This document shows, one piece after another, positions 8,172-16,919 of a stretch of 64,000 nucleotides of DNA; positions within the stretch are counted from its first letter, which is position 1, and every line of letters starts with the position of its first letter. A model generated the notes under the pieces. It was not told where the DNA came from and did not search any database. It saw nothing but the letters and a program-made list of their open reading frames with translations. The translations under genes and the position numbers were made by a program. Location of the stretch: assembly GCA_900551295.1 (NCBI GenBank), contig URVJ01000005.1:1-64000 (forward strand), given 5' to 3'. The stretch comes from an uncultured Eubacteriales bacterium. GTDB lineage: Bacteria; Bacillota; Clostridia; Oscillospirales; CAG-382.

Positions 8172-9914
8172 ATGGAACATCTGCTGTTGATAATCGCTAT
8201 TGTAATAGTGATGTGCGTTGTGTGCAATAAAGTGTCAAGCCGTTTCGGCGTGCCTATGCTGCTTGTTTTTATCGCACTCGGAATGTTTTTCGGAACCGAC
8301 GGCGTGGTGAAAATACCGTTTGATAATTATAATATGGCAATGCAGATATGTTCCGTTTCGCTCATATTCATAATGTTCTACGGCGGTTTCGGCACAAACT
8401 GGAAAGAGGCAAAGCCGGTAGCCGTGCGCGCAATTATTCTGTCATCGCTCGGAACTGTACTTACTGCGCTTACGGTTGGCGTGTTCTGCCGCTATGTACT
8501 TAAAATCGGTATGCTTGAGAGCTTTCTTATAGGCTCCGTAATAAGCTCTACGGACGCGGCCAGCGTGTTCAATATACTGCGTTCAAAAAGACTGAATTTA
8601 AAATATAAAACCGCGTCTTTACTTGAACTTGAAAGCGGCAGCAATGACCCGTTTTCGTATATGCTTACGGTAATCGTGCTGTCGCTTATGCAAAAAGGCG
8701 AAGCGTCGGCGCCTGAATTTGTAAAAATGGTATTTTTGCAGATATTCTTTGGGCTGTTTTTCGGTGTTGTGATCTCGGCGGTATCGTCGGTATTTTTGAA
8801 ACGCTTTAAGTTTTCTGTTGCGGGATTCGATGCCGTGTTCATGATGGCTGTTGCGATAGCCTCTTATACAATTCCTGCGCTTGTGGGAGGAAACGGATAT
8901 TTGAGCGCATATATTACGGGTATTATTCTCGGTAATACAAAATTCCCCGGTAAATCCGACCTTGCTCACTTCTTTGACGGTATAACCGGGCTTATGCAGA
9001 TGCTGCTGTTCTTTTTGCTGGGACTGTTGTCCTTTCCATCGCAGCTGCCGTCGGTTGCGCTGACCGCACTTCTTATCGCGCTGTTCTTGACATTTGTCGC
9101 AAGACCCTTGGTTGTGTTCGTCCTGCTTGCACCGTTTAAAAACAGTACGTTTGCTCAAAAACTGCTTGTTTCTTGGTCGGGAATGAGAGGAGCGGCGTCG
9201 ATAGTTTTCGCGATTATGACCGTCACAAGCCCTGCCGTAATGCAGAACGATATATTCCATATAGTCTTTTTCATAGTTCTGTTTTCAATTCTTGTGCAGG
9301 GTTCTCTTATACCTGTTTTTGCGAAAAAACTTAAAATGACAGACGATGATGCGAATGTCATGAAAACATTTAACGATTATACAGACGAAGTACCGGTTCA
9401 GTTTATACGTTTTACAATACCTGAATTTCATGACTGGAACGGAAAGAAGATAAGAGAAATACTTCTGCCTCCCGATTCAATACTCGTGCTTGTTATACGC
9501 GACGGCGAGAAGATCATTCCTTATGGTTCAACGGTGCTTAAGGAGGGAGATACGGTAATTCTCGGCGGAATGTCGTCAGAGAATACGGACGGACTGCTGC
9601 TGCGTGAGAAAACTCTCGAAGAAAACGACGGCTGGACGCATAAGAGAATATCCGAGATTGACGTCGGTGACGAGCTGATAGTTATAATCAAGCGTGCGGG
9701 AAGAATTGTAATACCAAAAGGCAGTACAATACTTTATAATGACGACGTACTCGTGCTGACGGACGCAGGAAAATCCAAGGCAAAAACAAAAAGCTATTAT
9801 AAAAAGCAGAAAGCCGAACAGCAGAAAGAAAATTTGCCTTTGCCGGATAATTCCGCAGATAATAATGTACAGACAGCCGATAGTACGGACAATGATACAG
9901 ACAGAAAAGAGTGA
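8172..9914 (+). CDS. Potassium/proton antiporter, CvrA/NhaP2-like
   Basis: 580-residue CPA1-type cation/proton antiporter (COG3263). About 12 membrane helices fill residues 1-385, with the conserved transport-site region SVISSTDAASVFNIL and ELESGSNDP (two Asp/Asn elements typical of NhaP2). The cytoplasmic C terminus carries one or two TrkA-C/RCK-C-like ligand-binding folds (about 395-550; REILLPPDSILVLVIRDG and RISEIDVGDELIVIIKRAG), then a low-complexity acidic tail (DNSADNNVQTADSTDND). It would export K+ or Na+ and be gated by a nucleotide or ion. It heads a close set with the NUDIX and PLP genes (9 bp and a 1-base overlap). Confidence 0.88.
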   Translation: MEHLLLIIAIVIVMCVVCNKVSSRFGVPMLLVFIALGMFFGTDGVVKIPFDNYNMAMQICSVSLIFIMFYGGFGTNWKEAKPVAVRAIILSSLGTVLTALTVGVFCRYVLKIGMLESFLIGSVISSTDAASVFNILRSKRLNLKYKTASLLELESGSNDPFSYMLTVIVLSLMQKGEASAPEFVKMVFLQIFFGLFFGVVISAVSSVFLKRFKFSVAGFDAVFMMAVAIASYTIPALVGGNGYLSAYITGIILGNTKFPGKSDLAHFFDGITGLMQMLLFFLLGLLSFPSQLPSVALTALLIALFLTFVARPLVVFVLLAPFKNSTFAQKLLVSWSGMRGAASIVFAIMTVTSPAVMQNDIFHIVFFIVLFSILVQGSLIPVFAKKLKMTDDDANVMKTFNDYTDEVPVQFIRFTIPEFHDWNGKKIREILLPPDSILVLVIRDGEKIIPYGSTVLKEGDTVILGGMSSENTDGLLLREKTLEENDGWTHKRISEIDVGDELIVIIKRAGRIVIPKGSTILYNDDVLVLTDAGKSKAKTKSYYKKQKAEQQKENLPLPDNSADNNVQTADSTDNDTDRKE

Positions 9915-9923
9915 GTTTAGAAT

Positions 9924-10481
9924 ATGGATCTTACCGAAAAGACAAAAAAGCGAGAATATATTTTTGACGGGAAAATTATAAAGGTCAGACGCGACGAGGT
10001 GACGCTGCCTGACGGGAAAGACGCATTCCGCGAGGTAGTAGAACATAGGGGCGGCGTCTGCGTGCTTGCACTTACAGATGATGACAGGGTTCTCATGGTC
10101 AGACAGTACAGATACCCGTACGGTGAAGTTTTGCCGGAAATACCTGCAGGAAAGCGCGACAGCCTTGATGAAGAGCCGCTTGAATGCGGAAAACGCGAAC
10201 TTAAAGAGGAGACAGGCGCGTCTGCCGCAAAATATACGTTTCTCGGAGAATTTTATCCGTCTCCGGGATATACAAATGAGAAAATTTTCATATATCTTGC
10301 CGAGGAACTGTCATACGGCGAGGACAACCCGGACGACGACGAGTTTCTTGAGGTTGAAAAAATACCTTTTGATGAGCTGCTGTCCATGGTGCTTGACGGA
10401 AAAATAAAGGACGGAAAAACACAGTGCGCCGTCATGAAAACGGCATTGCTTAAAAATAAAGAAAGGTCTGCAAGGAAATAA
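9924..10481 (+). CDS. NUDIX hydrolase, ADP-ribose pyrophosphatase type
   Basis: 185-residue NUDIX hydrolase. The Nudix box G-x5-E-x7-R-E-x2-E-E-x-G is complete (GKRDSLDEEPLECGKRELKE then ETG, about residues 74-98). The upstream strand RVLMVRQYRYPYGEVLPEIPAG is the ADP-ribose pyrophosphatase (NudF/TrmP-like) signature. It cleaves ADP-ribose or related sugar nucleotides to AMP and sugar phosphate. The stop overlaps the next start (TAATG), so the two are translated together. Confidence 0.9.
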   Translation: MDLTEKTKKREYIFDGKIIKVRRDEVTLPDGKDAFREVVEHRGGVCVLALTDDDRVLMVRQYRYPYGEVLPEIPAGKRDSLDEEPLECGKRELKEETGASAAKYTFLGEFYPSPGYTNEKIFIYLAEELSYGEDNPDDDEFLEVEKIPFDELLSMVLDGKIKDGKTQCAVMKTALLKNKERSARK

Positions 10482-11722
10482 TGAATTCACAGGAAATTAT
10501 AAATAACGCCGAGAAAAAGCTTCTCGAAAACGGTGCGTTTGCAAACGTAGAAAGAATTGCGTTTGAAAATCAGAAAAAGGTAATGGCGGCATTCCGCGAA
10601 TATAAGGTTTCGGACTCTTACTTTGCCGGAACCACCGGATACGGATATGACGATAAGGGCAGAGATATGCTCGATAAAATATATGCCCGCGTGTTCGAGG
10701 CAGAGGACGCATTTGTTCGCCATACGCTTGTTTCGGGAACCCAGACGCTTGCCGTAGGACTTTACGGACTTCTAAGACCGGGAGATACAATGCTGTCCGT
10801 GACGGGAAAGCCCTATGATACGCTTGAAGAAGTCATAGGCATAAGGGGAGAAGCCGGTAACGGTTCGCTCAAAGACCTCGGCATAAAATATCTTCAGACC
10901 GAGATGAACGGCAGCGAGATCGACTATGATAAAGTCCGTGAAATTCTGCAAAACGATAAAAGCGTGAAAATGGTATTTGTTCAGCGTTCAAAGGGATACG
11001 CCGTAAGGGAAACGCTGTCGGCAAAGCAGATAGGCGATATTGTGTCGTTCTGTAAATCAATTAAGAGCGACGTTTACGTTGCCGTTGATAACTGCTACGG
11101 AGAATTCTGCGACGAGCACGAACCTACATATTACGGTGCAGACCTTATAATGGGTTCTCTTATAAAAAATCCCGGCGGCGGAATGGCAGAGACCGGCGGT
11201 TATCTTGCCGGAACAAAAAAGGTCATTGAGCTTTGCTCGTACAGGCTTACCTGTCCCGGAATAGGAACGGAATGCGGAGCAACACTCGGACAAAATAAAA
11301 ATATGTACAAAGGTCTTTTCTACGCGCCGCATACGGTTTGTCAAAGCCTTAAAACAGCAATTCTCGCGTCGCAGGTTTATAAAGATCTCGGATATGACGT
11401 TTATCCGCTGCCGACAGATACAAGACACTGCATAATACAGACAATAAGCCTTAAAACCGAACAGAAACTTCTTGATTTCTGCTGCGGAATACAGGCAGGC
11501 TCTCCGGTCGATTCATATGTCGCACCCGAACCGTATGAGATGCCGGGATATGCAGTACCCGTCGTAATGGCGGCAGGCGCATTTACGCAGGGCTCGTCGA
11601 TAGAGCTGTCCGCGGACGCACCGTGCAAAGAACCGTATACTGTGTATTTGCAGGGCGGACTTACATACGAAAGCGGAAAGATCGGCATAATGTTTGCCGT
11701 AGAAAATACCGAAAAAGAGTAA
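10481..11722 (+). CDS. Aluminium-resistance/methionine gamma-lyase-like PLP enzyme
   Basis: 413-residue fold-type I PLP enzyme of the PF06838 family (B. subtilis YnbB), known in databases as 'aluminium resistance protein' or 'methionine gamma-lyase family'. Supporting segments are HTLVSGTQTLAVGLYGLLRPG (cofactor phosphate and stacking region), VAVDNCYGEFCDEHEP (Asp for the pyridine nitrogen) and MGSLIKNPGGGMAETGGY, where Lys is the likely Schiff-base residue. Biological substrate unknown. Normal length. In many Firmicutes the gene sits near hflX or glnR; that is not the case here. Confidence 0.85.
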   Translation: MNSQEIINNAEKKLLENGAFANVERIAFENQKKVMAAFREYKVSDSYFAGTTGYGYDDKGRDMLDKIYARVFEAEDAFVRHTLVSGTQTLAVGLYGLLRPGDTMLSVTGKPYDTLEEVIGIRGEAGNGSLKDLGIKYLQTEMNGSEIDYDKVREILQNDKSVKMVFVQRSKGYAVRETLSAKQIGDIVSFCKSIKSDVYVAVDNCYGEFCDEHEPTYYGADLIMGSLIKNPGGGMAETGGYLAGTKKVIELCSYRLTCPGIGTECGATLGQNKNMYKGLFYAPHTVCQSLKTAILASQVYKDLGYDVYPLPTDTRHCIIQTISLKTEQKLLDFCCGIQAGSPVDSYVAPEPYEMPGYAVPVVMAAGAFTQGSSIELSADAPCKEPYTVYLQGGLTYESGKIGIMFAVENTEKE

Positions 11723-11727
11723 AATTA

Positions 11728-11766
11728 AACCGGACAGTGCGTAAAAAACATTGTCCGGTATTTTTT
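11728..11766 (+). terminator. Terminator after the PLP enzyme gene
   Basis: 8-bp perfect stem ACCGGACA/TGTCCGGT (11729-11736 with 11752-11759) followed by A and six T. It separates two convergent genes. Confidence 0.85.
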
Positions 11767-11778
11767 GTATTTGCTTGT

Positions 11779-13023
11779 TTACTTGCCTCTGATTATGTCG
11801 CCGTGCGAAAGAGCAAAAGGAGCCTTTATCGAGAAACGCATTTGCGGATGCGGCGCGCTGTCTATGCTTTCACCGTCGGAATTTCGCATATCCGAAATTA
11901 AAATAGTTCGCGAATCCTTGCCGGGTGAGACAATTTCATACTCAGTGCCGTCGAAAAGCTTGTTGCGCTGGATTAATACCGCGCGTCCCGTCGATTGGTC
12001 GTAAGAGTCAACGGTTGCAAGAAAGGCTTTCTCACGTATATAGCCGCCGTCGGAGGAGATCTGGGCGTTTTCGCCCGGTTTGTCGAAGAAATACCCCGTG
12101 CCGTATTCTCTGTGGCTTACTGATTCAAGCTCGTGCATGGTGTTTTCGTCAAACTTGTATGTGTTTGGATCTTTCAGGTATCTGTCAAGCTCTTTTTTGT
12201 AGCAGTTTGCGGTGAGCGCCGTATAGTACGCGCTTTTTACTCTGCCTTCTATCTTAAAACTGTTGATGCCTGCTTTGCAAAGTTCGGGAATGTGCCGTAT
12301 CATGCACATATCCTTTGAGCTGAACATAAAAGTGCCGCGCTCGTTCTCAATGAGCGAAATTTTTTCGTCGGGACGCTTTTTTTCAAATATCTCGGCATAC
12401 TTTTCACCGTCAAAATATTCCCAGCGGCAAGGCTGCGCACATTGACCGTGGTTTGCGTCGCGTCCGGTGAAAAAGTTCGATAAAAGGCATCTTCCCGAAT
12501 ATGAAACGCACATTGCACCGTGAACGAATGCTTCAAGCTCAAGTTCTTCGGGGATAGCCTCGCGTATTTTTGTAATTTCTTCCAGAGATAATTCCCTTGC
12601 AAGCACAATTCGGGTCGCTCCAAGACTGTGCCAGAGTTTGCAGCTTTCTGAATTTACGGTGCTTGCCTGTGTTGAGATGTGAAGTTCGGTGTTCTGACAG
12701 CGCTTTGACGCAAGAGAAAAAACACCGAGGTCTGAGATGATCAGCGCGTCGGGCTTTACGCTTGAACCTAAGAAATCAAGGTATCTGCAAAGTTCGGGCA
12801 GTTCCGATTCGTGGGGAAGCACGTTTACCGTGACATATACTTTTACGTTTTTTGAATGTGCATAGTTTACCGCTTCGATTAATTCTTCATCTGAAAAATT
12901 GTCTGAGGCACTTCTCATTCCGAAAACTTTTCCGGCAAGATATACGGCGTCTGCACCGTAGAGGATTGCGAATTTCATCTTTTCAAAATTGCCGGCAGGA
13001 GATAAAATTTCAGGTCTTTTCAC
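11779..13023 (-). CDS. U32 family peptidase / tRNA hydroxylation protein TrhP-like
   Basis: 414-residue peptidase U32 family protein. Recognisable parts are EILSPAGNFEKMKFAILYGA at the N terminus, the YDALIISDLG-type strand, the U32 signature region FVHGAMCVSYSGRCLLS, and the Cys cluster GQCAQPCRW. Members are now known as iron-sulfur or prephenate-dependent RNA hydroxylases (TrhP, RlhA), so a role in tRNA uridine hydroxylation is likely; protease activity is doubtful. GTG start at 13023 with GAAAGGAA upstream. It follows mltG, as the B. subtilis yrrL-yrrN/yrrO order does, but after a 277-base spacer. Confidence 0.85.
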   Translation of the reverse strand: MKRPEILSPAGNFEKMKFAILYGADAVYLAGKVFGMRSASDNFSDEELIEAVNYAHSKNVKVYVTVNVLPHESELPELCRYLDFLGSSVKPDALIISDLGVFSLASKRCQNTELHISTQASTVNSESCKLWHSLGATRIVLARELSLEEITKIREAIPEELELEAFVHGAMCVSYSGRCLLSNFFTGRDANHGQCAQPCRWEYFDGEKYAEIFEKKRPDEKISLIENERGTFMFSSKDMCMIRHIPELCKAGINSFKIEGRVKSAYYTALTANCYKKELDRYLKDPNTYKFDENTMHELESVSHREYGTGYFFDKPGENAQISSDGGYIREKAFLATVDSYDQSTGRAVLIQRNKLFDGTEYEIVSPGKDSRTILISDMRNSDGESIDSAPHPQMRFSIKAPFALSHGDIIRGK

Positions 13024-13300
13024 GTTATTGTTCCTTTCGGGGTACTTGTGGTAAAAACGCCGCCGTTAAGGCAGCGAGAGCGTGCCGCAAAACTTCGTTT
13101 TACGACACGAAAACAGATTCGTGCGCCCGCGCCTCATGCCAAAAAATGGCGATTTTCGACACTCACGAATCAATCGGAGAAAAATTCGCGGCTCATGTCA
13201 TCTGAATTTTTCTTTTTAAAACTGAAATCGGGCTTTGTCCGAAAAGTCACATAGTTTTTTGCAACAGTCAGACGCCGCCGTTAAGGCGGCGAATTTGTTT
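13024..13300 (-). ncRNA. Structured 277-base spacer between mltG and the U32 gene
   Basis: Two near-identical hairpins frame this stretch: 13273-13291 (CGCCGCC-GTTAA-GGCGGCG on plus) just after the mltG stop and 13058-13076 just before the U32 gene. In the second copy one pair is C/A on the plus strand but G-U on the minus strand, and it is followed on the minus strand by five T, so it acts as a minus-strand terminator. Between them are GATTCGTG/CACGAATC (13116-13123 with 13164-13171) and GCCA/TGGC (13138-13141 with 13147-13150). No convincing coding frame or -10/-35 was found. It may be a 3' UTR, a processed small RNA, or a structured leader. Confidence 0.4.
13053..13076 (-). terminator. Minus-strand terminator ahead of the U32 gene
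   Basis: Minus strand CGCTGCC-TTAAC-GGCGGCG then TTTTT (plus 13057-13053); 7-bp stem with one G-U. It would separate mltG transcripts from the U32 gene 30 bases downstream. Confidence 0.65.
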
Positions 13301-14821
13301 TTATTGATTGGCGTCGGCAGCTTTTTTCAGCTCGGCGTCAAGTCTGTTTGACTCTTCTATGGCGTTCAGATGCTCGTTATAAGTGGTGGAATATACCGTA
13401 ACTCCGTCACTTCTGGAAAGAAAGTAGTAGTAATTTGTGCTTTCGGGATAGAGCGCAGCATATATTGCCTCATATCCGGGATTGCATATCGGTCCGGGAG
13501 GAAGACCTTTGTATTTGTAGGTGTTATATGGATTGTCGACGTCGGTATCGCCGGGTTCAAGACGTGTTTTGTGAACGCCGAGAGCGTACTGAACCGTAGC
13601 GTCGGATTCAAGATACGGGTAAGAGGAAGGATTTGCAAGTCTGTTGTGGAATACCGATGATATTTTTGCATAATCCTCAACTTTGTTACCCTCGCTTTCG
13701 ATTATCGAGGCAAGAGTGATAATTTCGTCAACCGTAAATCCGAGTTCGTTGCAGCGGTCGTAGAATGAATTGTCAAACTTGTTGTTGAAGTTGTCAAGCA
13801 GTTTTGAAATAGCCGAAACCGGGTTCTCTTCAACGTAAAAGTCGTATGTGTCGGGGAAGAGGTAGCCTTCAAGCCGGTAGCCGTATTTCGTGTCGAAACG
13901 ATAGTCGGATATGCCGTGCTGCTTCATTTCGTCCATGAAACGGTAGTCGTATTCGTAATTTTCAAGCGCGTCGGTAAATTCGTCGGCTTTTTTCATGCCG
14001 TTGCTTTCAAACAGTTTCAGAATTTCTTTTACAGTGTATCCCTCGGGAATTGTAATGCGGACAATCTTTGTCGAGTTCTTAATTACCGAAAGTTCTTCCA
14101 AAAGCTGATCGTAGTTCATTGTCGGATTTACTTTGTGAGTGCCTGCGGCGTATTCTCCCGTGAGATATGAACGGCGCTTGATTCTGAAAGCCGAGTATTT
14201 TTTGTATACGGACGGATATTTAATAACGCCGTTTTCTTTTAAGATCTCTGCAATCTGCGCGGTGGTTGCGCCTTCGGGAATTTCGACCGTAATTTCTTTG
14301 TCGGGCTTTACAAAAGCAAATACGTCGTTTCCGATTTTTATAACCTTTATCGAGATAAATATGCTTAGAGATATAACCGCTGCAAGGTAAATAATGACCT
14401 TTGCAACGCCGGAAATATAATTTCCGTTTACCGAAACACGCTTTTTGTTTTTAGATTCAGACTGAACCTCGGCAGTGCTGTCTGCAAAATCGTCAAGACT
14501 TACGGCATGCCTGACAGGTGTGCTGCCGCCGTTATGCGGCTGTGCGGCATTGTGTGAAATATTGCCTTGCGGTGCGGAATGCGAAGCAGGGCGGACATTT
14601 TGATTTGAGGCGGAATTGCTAGAAACATTGCCGCTGTTGTGCGAAATGTTTTTAGGCACCTCGGTCTTGTTCATCTCACGCGTAGGTTCAGGATCGGGTG
14701 TCGGCATGGGATGATTTCTGTGCCGTGCGTTCATGATCTTTATGATTTCGTCGGTGTCTGAATTATCGCCGTCGTTCTGAGCGTTGTTGTCAAGCGGCTT
14801 GTTGTTTTCGTCGTTAAGCAC
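13301..14821 (-). CDS. mltG: Endolytic transglycosylase MltG
   Basis: 506-residue YceG/MltG family murein lyase that cuts nascent glycan strands at the membrane and so sets their length. Residues 1-130 are a polar, Asn/His/Pro-rich cytoplasmic region; one membrane helix follows (about 135-158), then a LysM-like subdomain (EITVEIPEGATTAQIAEILK) and the catalytic YceG domain with Glu in LASIIESEGN (about residue 375). The end of the domain, NPGYEAIYAALYPES, is also typical. GTG start with GGAGGTGA upstream. The N-terminal region is longer than in E. coli MltG (340 residues). Confidence 0.93.
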   Translation of the reverse strand: MLNDENNKPLDNNAQNDGDNSDTDEIIKIMNARHRNHPMPTPDPEPTREMNKTEVPKNISHNSGNVSSNSASNQNVRPASHSAPQGNISHNAAQPHNGGSTPVRHAVSLDDFADSTAEVQSESKNKKRVSVNGNYISGVAKVIIYLAAVISLSIFISIKVIKIGNDVFAFVKPDKEITVEIPEGATTAQIAEILKENGVIKYPSVYKKYSAFRIKRRSYLTGEYAAGTHKVNPTMNYDQLLEELSVIKNSTKIVRITIPEGYTVKEILKLFESNGMKKADEFTDALENYEYDYRFMDEMKQHGISDYRFDTKYGYRLEGYLFPDTYDFYVEENPVSAISKLLDNFNNKFDNSFYDRCNELGFTVDEIITLASIIESEGNKVEDYAKISSVFHNRLANPSSYPYLESDATVQYALGVHKTRLEPGDTDVDNPYNTYKYKGLPPGPICNPGYEAIYAALYPESTNYYYFLSRSDGVTVYSTTYNEHLNAIEESNRLDAELKKAADANQ

Positions 14822-14855
14822 TTAAAAAGCTCACCTCCGTTTTATGATTGTTTGC

Positions 14856-15743
14856 TTATTTTTCCCATCTTGCACTGCTGCCGGCTGGCAGAGCGCTTTT
14901 TGTCTGCGTTACGGGTATGCCGATTTCGTCGCAGGAAACTCTTCCGCCGAAACGCGAAACAAGATGAAGATTTAACATATATCCTACGGTTGACGCGGAA
15001 AGTCCCGTAGTGTATGAGTTTACAAGCACAAAGAGCGGATCGTCGGATATGACCTCGGTAACAAGTCCGATAAGCTCGTCGATTCCGTCCTCAAGCTTCC
15101 ATATTTCGCCCGACGGGCCTCTGCCGTAAGACGGAGGGTCCATGATAACGGCGTCGTATTTGTGTCCGCGTCGTATTTCGCGTTCGAGAAACTTTTTGCA
15201 GTCGTCTACAATGTATCTTATCGGCGCATCCTTTAATCCCGAAAGCTCGGCGTTTTGTTTTGCCCACGAAACAATGCCTTTGGAGGCGTCTACGTGACAG
15301 ACTTTAGCGCCCGCCTTAGCAGCGGCAAGCGTTGCAATGCCGGTGTAGGCAAACAGATTGAGTACCGAAACTTCGCGGCCGCCGTTTTTTACGGCAGAAC
15401 TTATTTTGTCACGAATAAAATCCCAGTTTACCGCCTGTTCGGGAAAAACGCCGGTGTGCTTGAACCCGGTAGGTTTTACGAGAAATGAAAGTCCGTTTCG
15501 CGTTTCAACCCAGCCGTTTTCGGCTTTGTCGTTGGAAAGGTTTCTGATTTCCCAGTTTCCGCCGCCCTTGGAAGAACGGATATAGCGCGCGTTGTAATTT
15601 TTCCAATCGGGGTGGCGCCTTGCGCTTTTCCAAATGACCTGAGGATCGGGACGGATAAGAATTATGTCTTTCCAGCGCTCAAGCTTTTCTCCGTCCGAAG
15701 TGTCGAGGAGTTCGTATTCCTTAAAATTGTTAGTTGTCCACAT
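14856..15743 (-). CDS. COG1092-family SAM methyltransferase (RlmI-like, short form)
   Basis: 295-residue class I methyltransferase related to RlmI/YwbD. The SAM site reads VLNLFAYTGIATLAAAKAGA and the catalytic-loop motif is IMDPPSYGRG. Unlike RlmI (about 396 residues) it has no N-terminal PUA domain, and the place where RlmI-type m5C enzymes carry a catalytic Cys (SCS motif) reads VNSYTTG. Substrate is therefore uncertain; rRNA is likely from the family. Start at 15743 has AAAGGA 9 bases upstream. It lies 17 bases after the beta-helix gene and is probably cotranscribed with it. Confidence 0.82.
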   Translation of the reverse strand: MWTTNNFKEYELLDTSDGEKLERWKDIILIRPDPQVIWKSARRHPDWKNYNARYIRSSKGGGNWEIRNLSNDKAENGWVETRNGLSFLVKPTGFKHTGVFPEQAVNWDFIRDKISSAVKNGGREVSVLNLFAYTGIATLAAAKAGAKVCHVDASKGIVSWAKQNAELSGLKDAPIRYIVDDCKKFLEREIRRGHKYDAVIMDPPSYGRGPSGEIWKLEDGIDELIGLVTEVISDDPLFVLVNSYTTGLSASTVGYMLNLHLVSRFGGRVSCDEIGIPVTQTKSALPAGSSARWEK

Positions 15744-15760
15744 ATTGATCCTTTAATAAT

Positions 15761-16864
15761 TTATTTTCCCGACAGCTCAAGCGTATCAAAACCGCCCTGC
15801 GGAAGAATAAAGCTGTCGCCGTTGCCGATACCGGCTTCGAGAGTGTAAATAAAACGTCCGTGAGGATTTGCAAGTCTTGCCGGATACATCGAGGTGAGCT
15901 TTGAGCGTGCTTTTGCGCCTATAACATCGTCGATTGCAAGACCGTCGATTATCAGGTTTGAACTGCCGTTTTGATTTTGAATCATAACGGTGGGGATAAT
16001 AGGAGCGGAGTCGGACGTGACTCTGCGCTTAAAGCTTTCGATCTCAAGCTGTGAAATGTCGGCGTCGGTCTTGAAATAAGCGCAGTTTTCATGGCTTTTT
16101 GCACAGAAAATGTCAATTTCCTGTAAAAGAGCGTATTCGACTTTGCTGTTTTTGCAAAATTCAGCGCCGCACTTTGTAAATCCGCCGTCAAGACCGCATA
16201 CACGAATGTCATCAAGTACGGAGTTTTCGTTTGATCTTATAAATCTCTGTGCATTTTCGGAACTTATATCCGAAATGTAAAACGCGCTGTTTTTGCCGTT
16301 GAAATCTATTAATGAACCGTCGCCGCTGCCGTTTTCGGGACAGCAGCGGTATTTTACGCTTTTTACCGTAACGTCGCTGCAATCGGCAAAGACGAATGAT
16401 GAAACGGCGCTGTTGTGCGAAACTACAGAGATTTTCTCGGTTCTTATGTCGGTGCAGGCTGTCAGAAATGCGCACATTCTGCTTTCGGAATTCAAAGTGC
16501 AGCCGACAAGACGTATATTTTCACAGCCGGTGAACGAGAAAAGCGATTTGCTTGCGGACTCTTCCGAATCATGGCAGATCCATGTTCCGCCCTCGATAAT
16601 AATAGATTTTGCACCATGTTCGGCGCTAATGAGAGCGCTGTCCGTAACGTCCTCGAAAATAAGCTTTGCAAGAGGATGAATGTGCAGTTTTGTGTTTGAA
16701 GATATTTTGAGACTGCTCTTAATAATATATTCGCCGTAAGGTACGGTTATTAAGTTTTCCTTGCTTGAAAGTGCGTCGAGAAAATTTTTTGTGCAGTCTG
16801 TTTTTCCGTCGCCGACAGCACCGAATTTGGAAATATCAGAGCCGAAAATTAAAGTTTCTTTCAT
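15761..16864 (-). CDS. Pectate-lyase-like right-handed beta-helix protein without signal peptide
   Basis: 367-residue protein whose N terminus matches the Pectate_lyase_3 / GH28-like entry motif (ISKFGAVGDGKTDCTKNF, about residues 10-27) followed by repeated beta-helix rungs (IIEGGTWICHD; IRLVGCTLNS; ITDIRTEKIS-type strands). There is no signal peptide or membrane segment, so it would act in the cytoplasm, as some intracellular GH28/GH-like enzymes on imported oligosaccharides do. Catalytic Asp residues of polygalacturonases could not be assigned. Reaction unknown. A TATAAT lies just before its start on the minus strand. Confidence 0.72.
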   Translation of the reverse strand: MKETLIFGSDISKFGAVGDGKTDCTKNFLDALSSKENLITVPYGEYIIKSSLKISSNTKLHIHPLAKLIFEDVTDSALISAEHGAKSIIIEGGTWICHDSEESASKSLFSFTGCENIRLVGCTLNSESRMCAFLTACTDIRTEKISVVSHNSAVSSFVFADCSDVTVKSVKYRCCPENGSGDGSLIDFNGKNSAFYISDISSENAQRFIRSNENSVLDDIRVCGLDGGFTKCGAEFCKNSKVEYALLQEIDIFCAKSHENCAYFKTDADISQLEIESFKRRVTSDSAPIIPTVMIQNQNGSSNLIIDGLAIDDVIGAKARSKLTSMYPARLANPHGRFIYTLEAGIGNGDSFILPQGGFDTLELSGK

Positions 16865-16919
16865 ATTTTATTATACTCCGGAGGGGCTTTTGTGCAACCC
16901 CCCATGTTTTTTCAGTTGT

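Noticed and set aside
8619..9260. 213-residue minus-strand frame opposite the antiporter gene
   Set aside because: Extremely basic His/Arg/Lys/Gln-rich composition typical of an antisense shadow of a membrane protein.
12852..13205. Plus-strand 117-residue open frame over the U32 gene and spacer
   Set aside because: No ribosome site, low-quality composition, antisense to a conserved gene.
16879..16912. Hairpin-like GGGG...CCCC with a T run after gyrA
   Set aside because: T run is in the plus orientation, opposite to both flanking genes, and the stem is only about 6 bp with a bulge.
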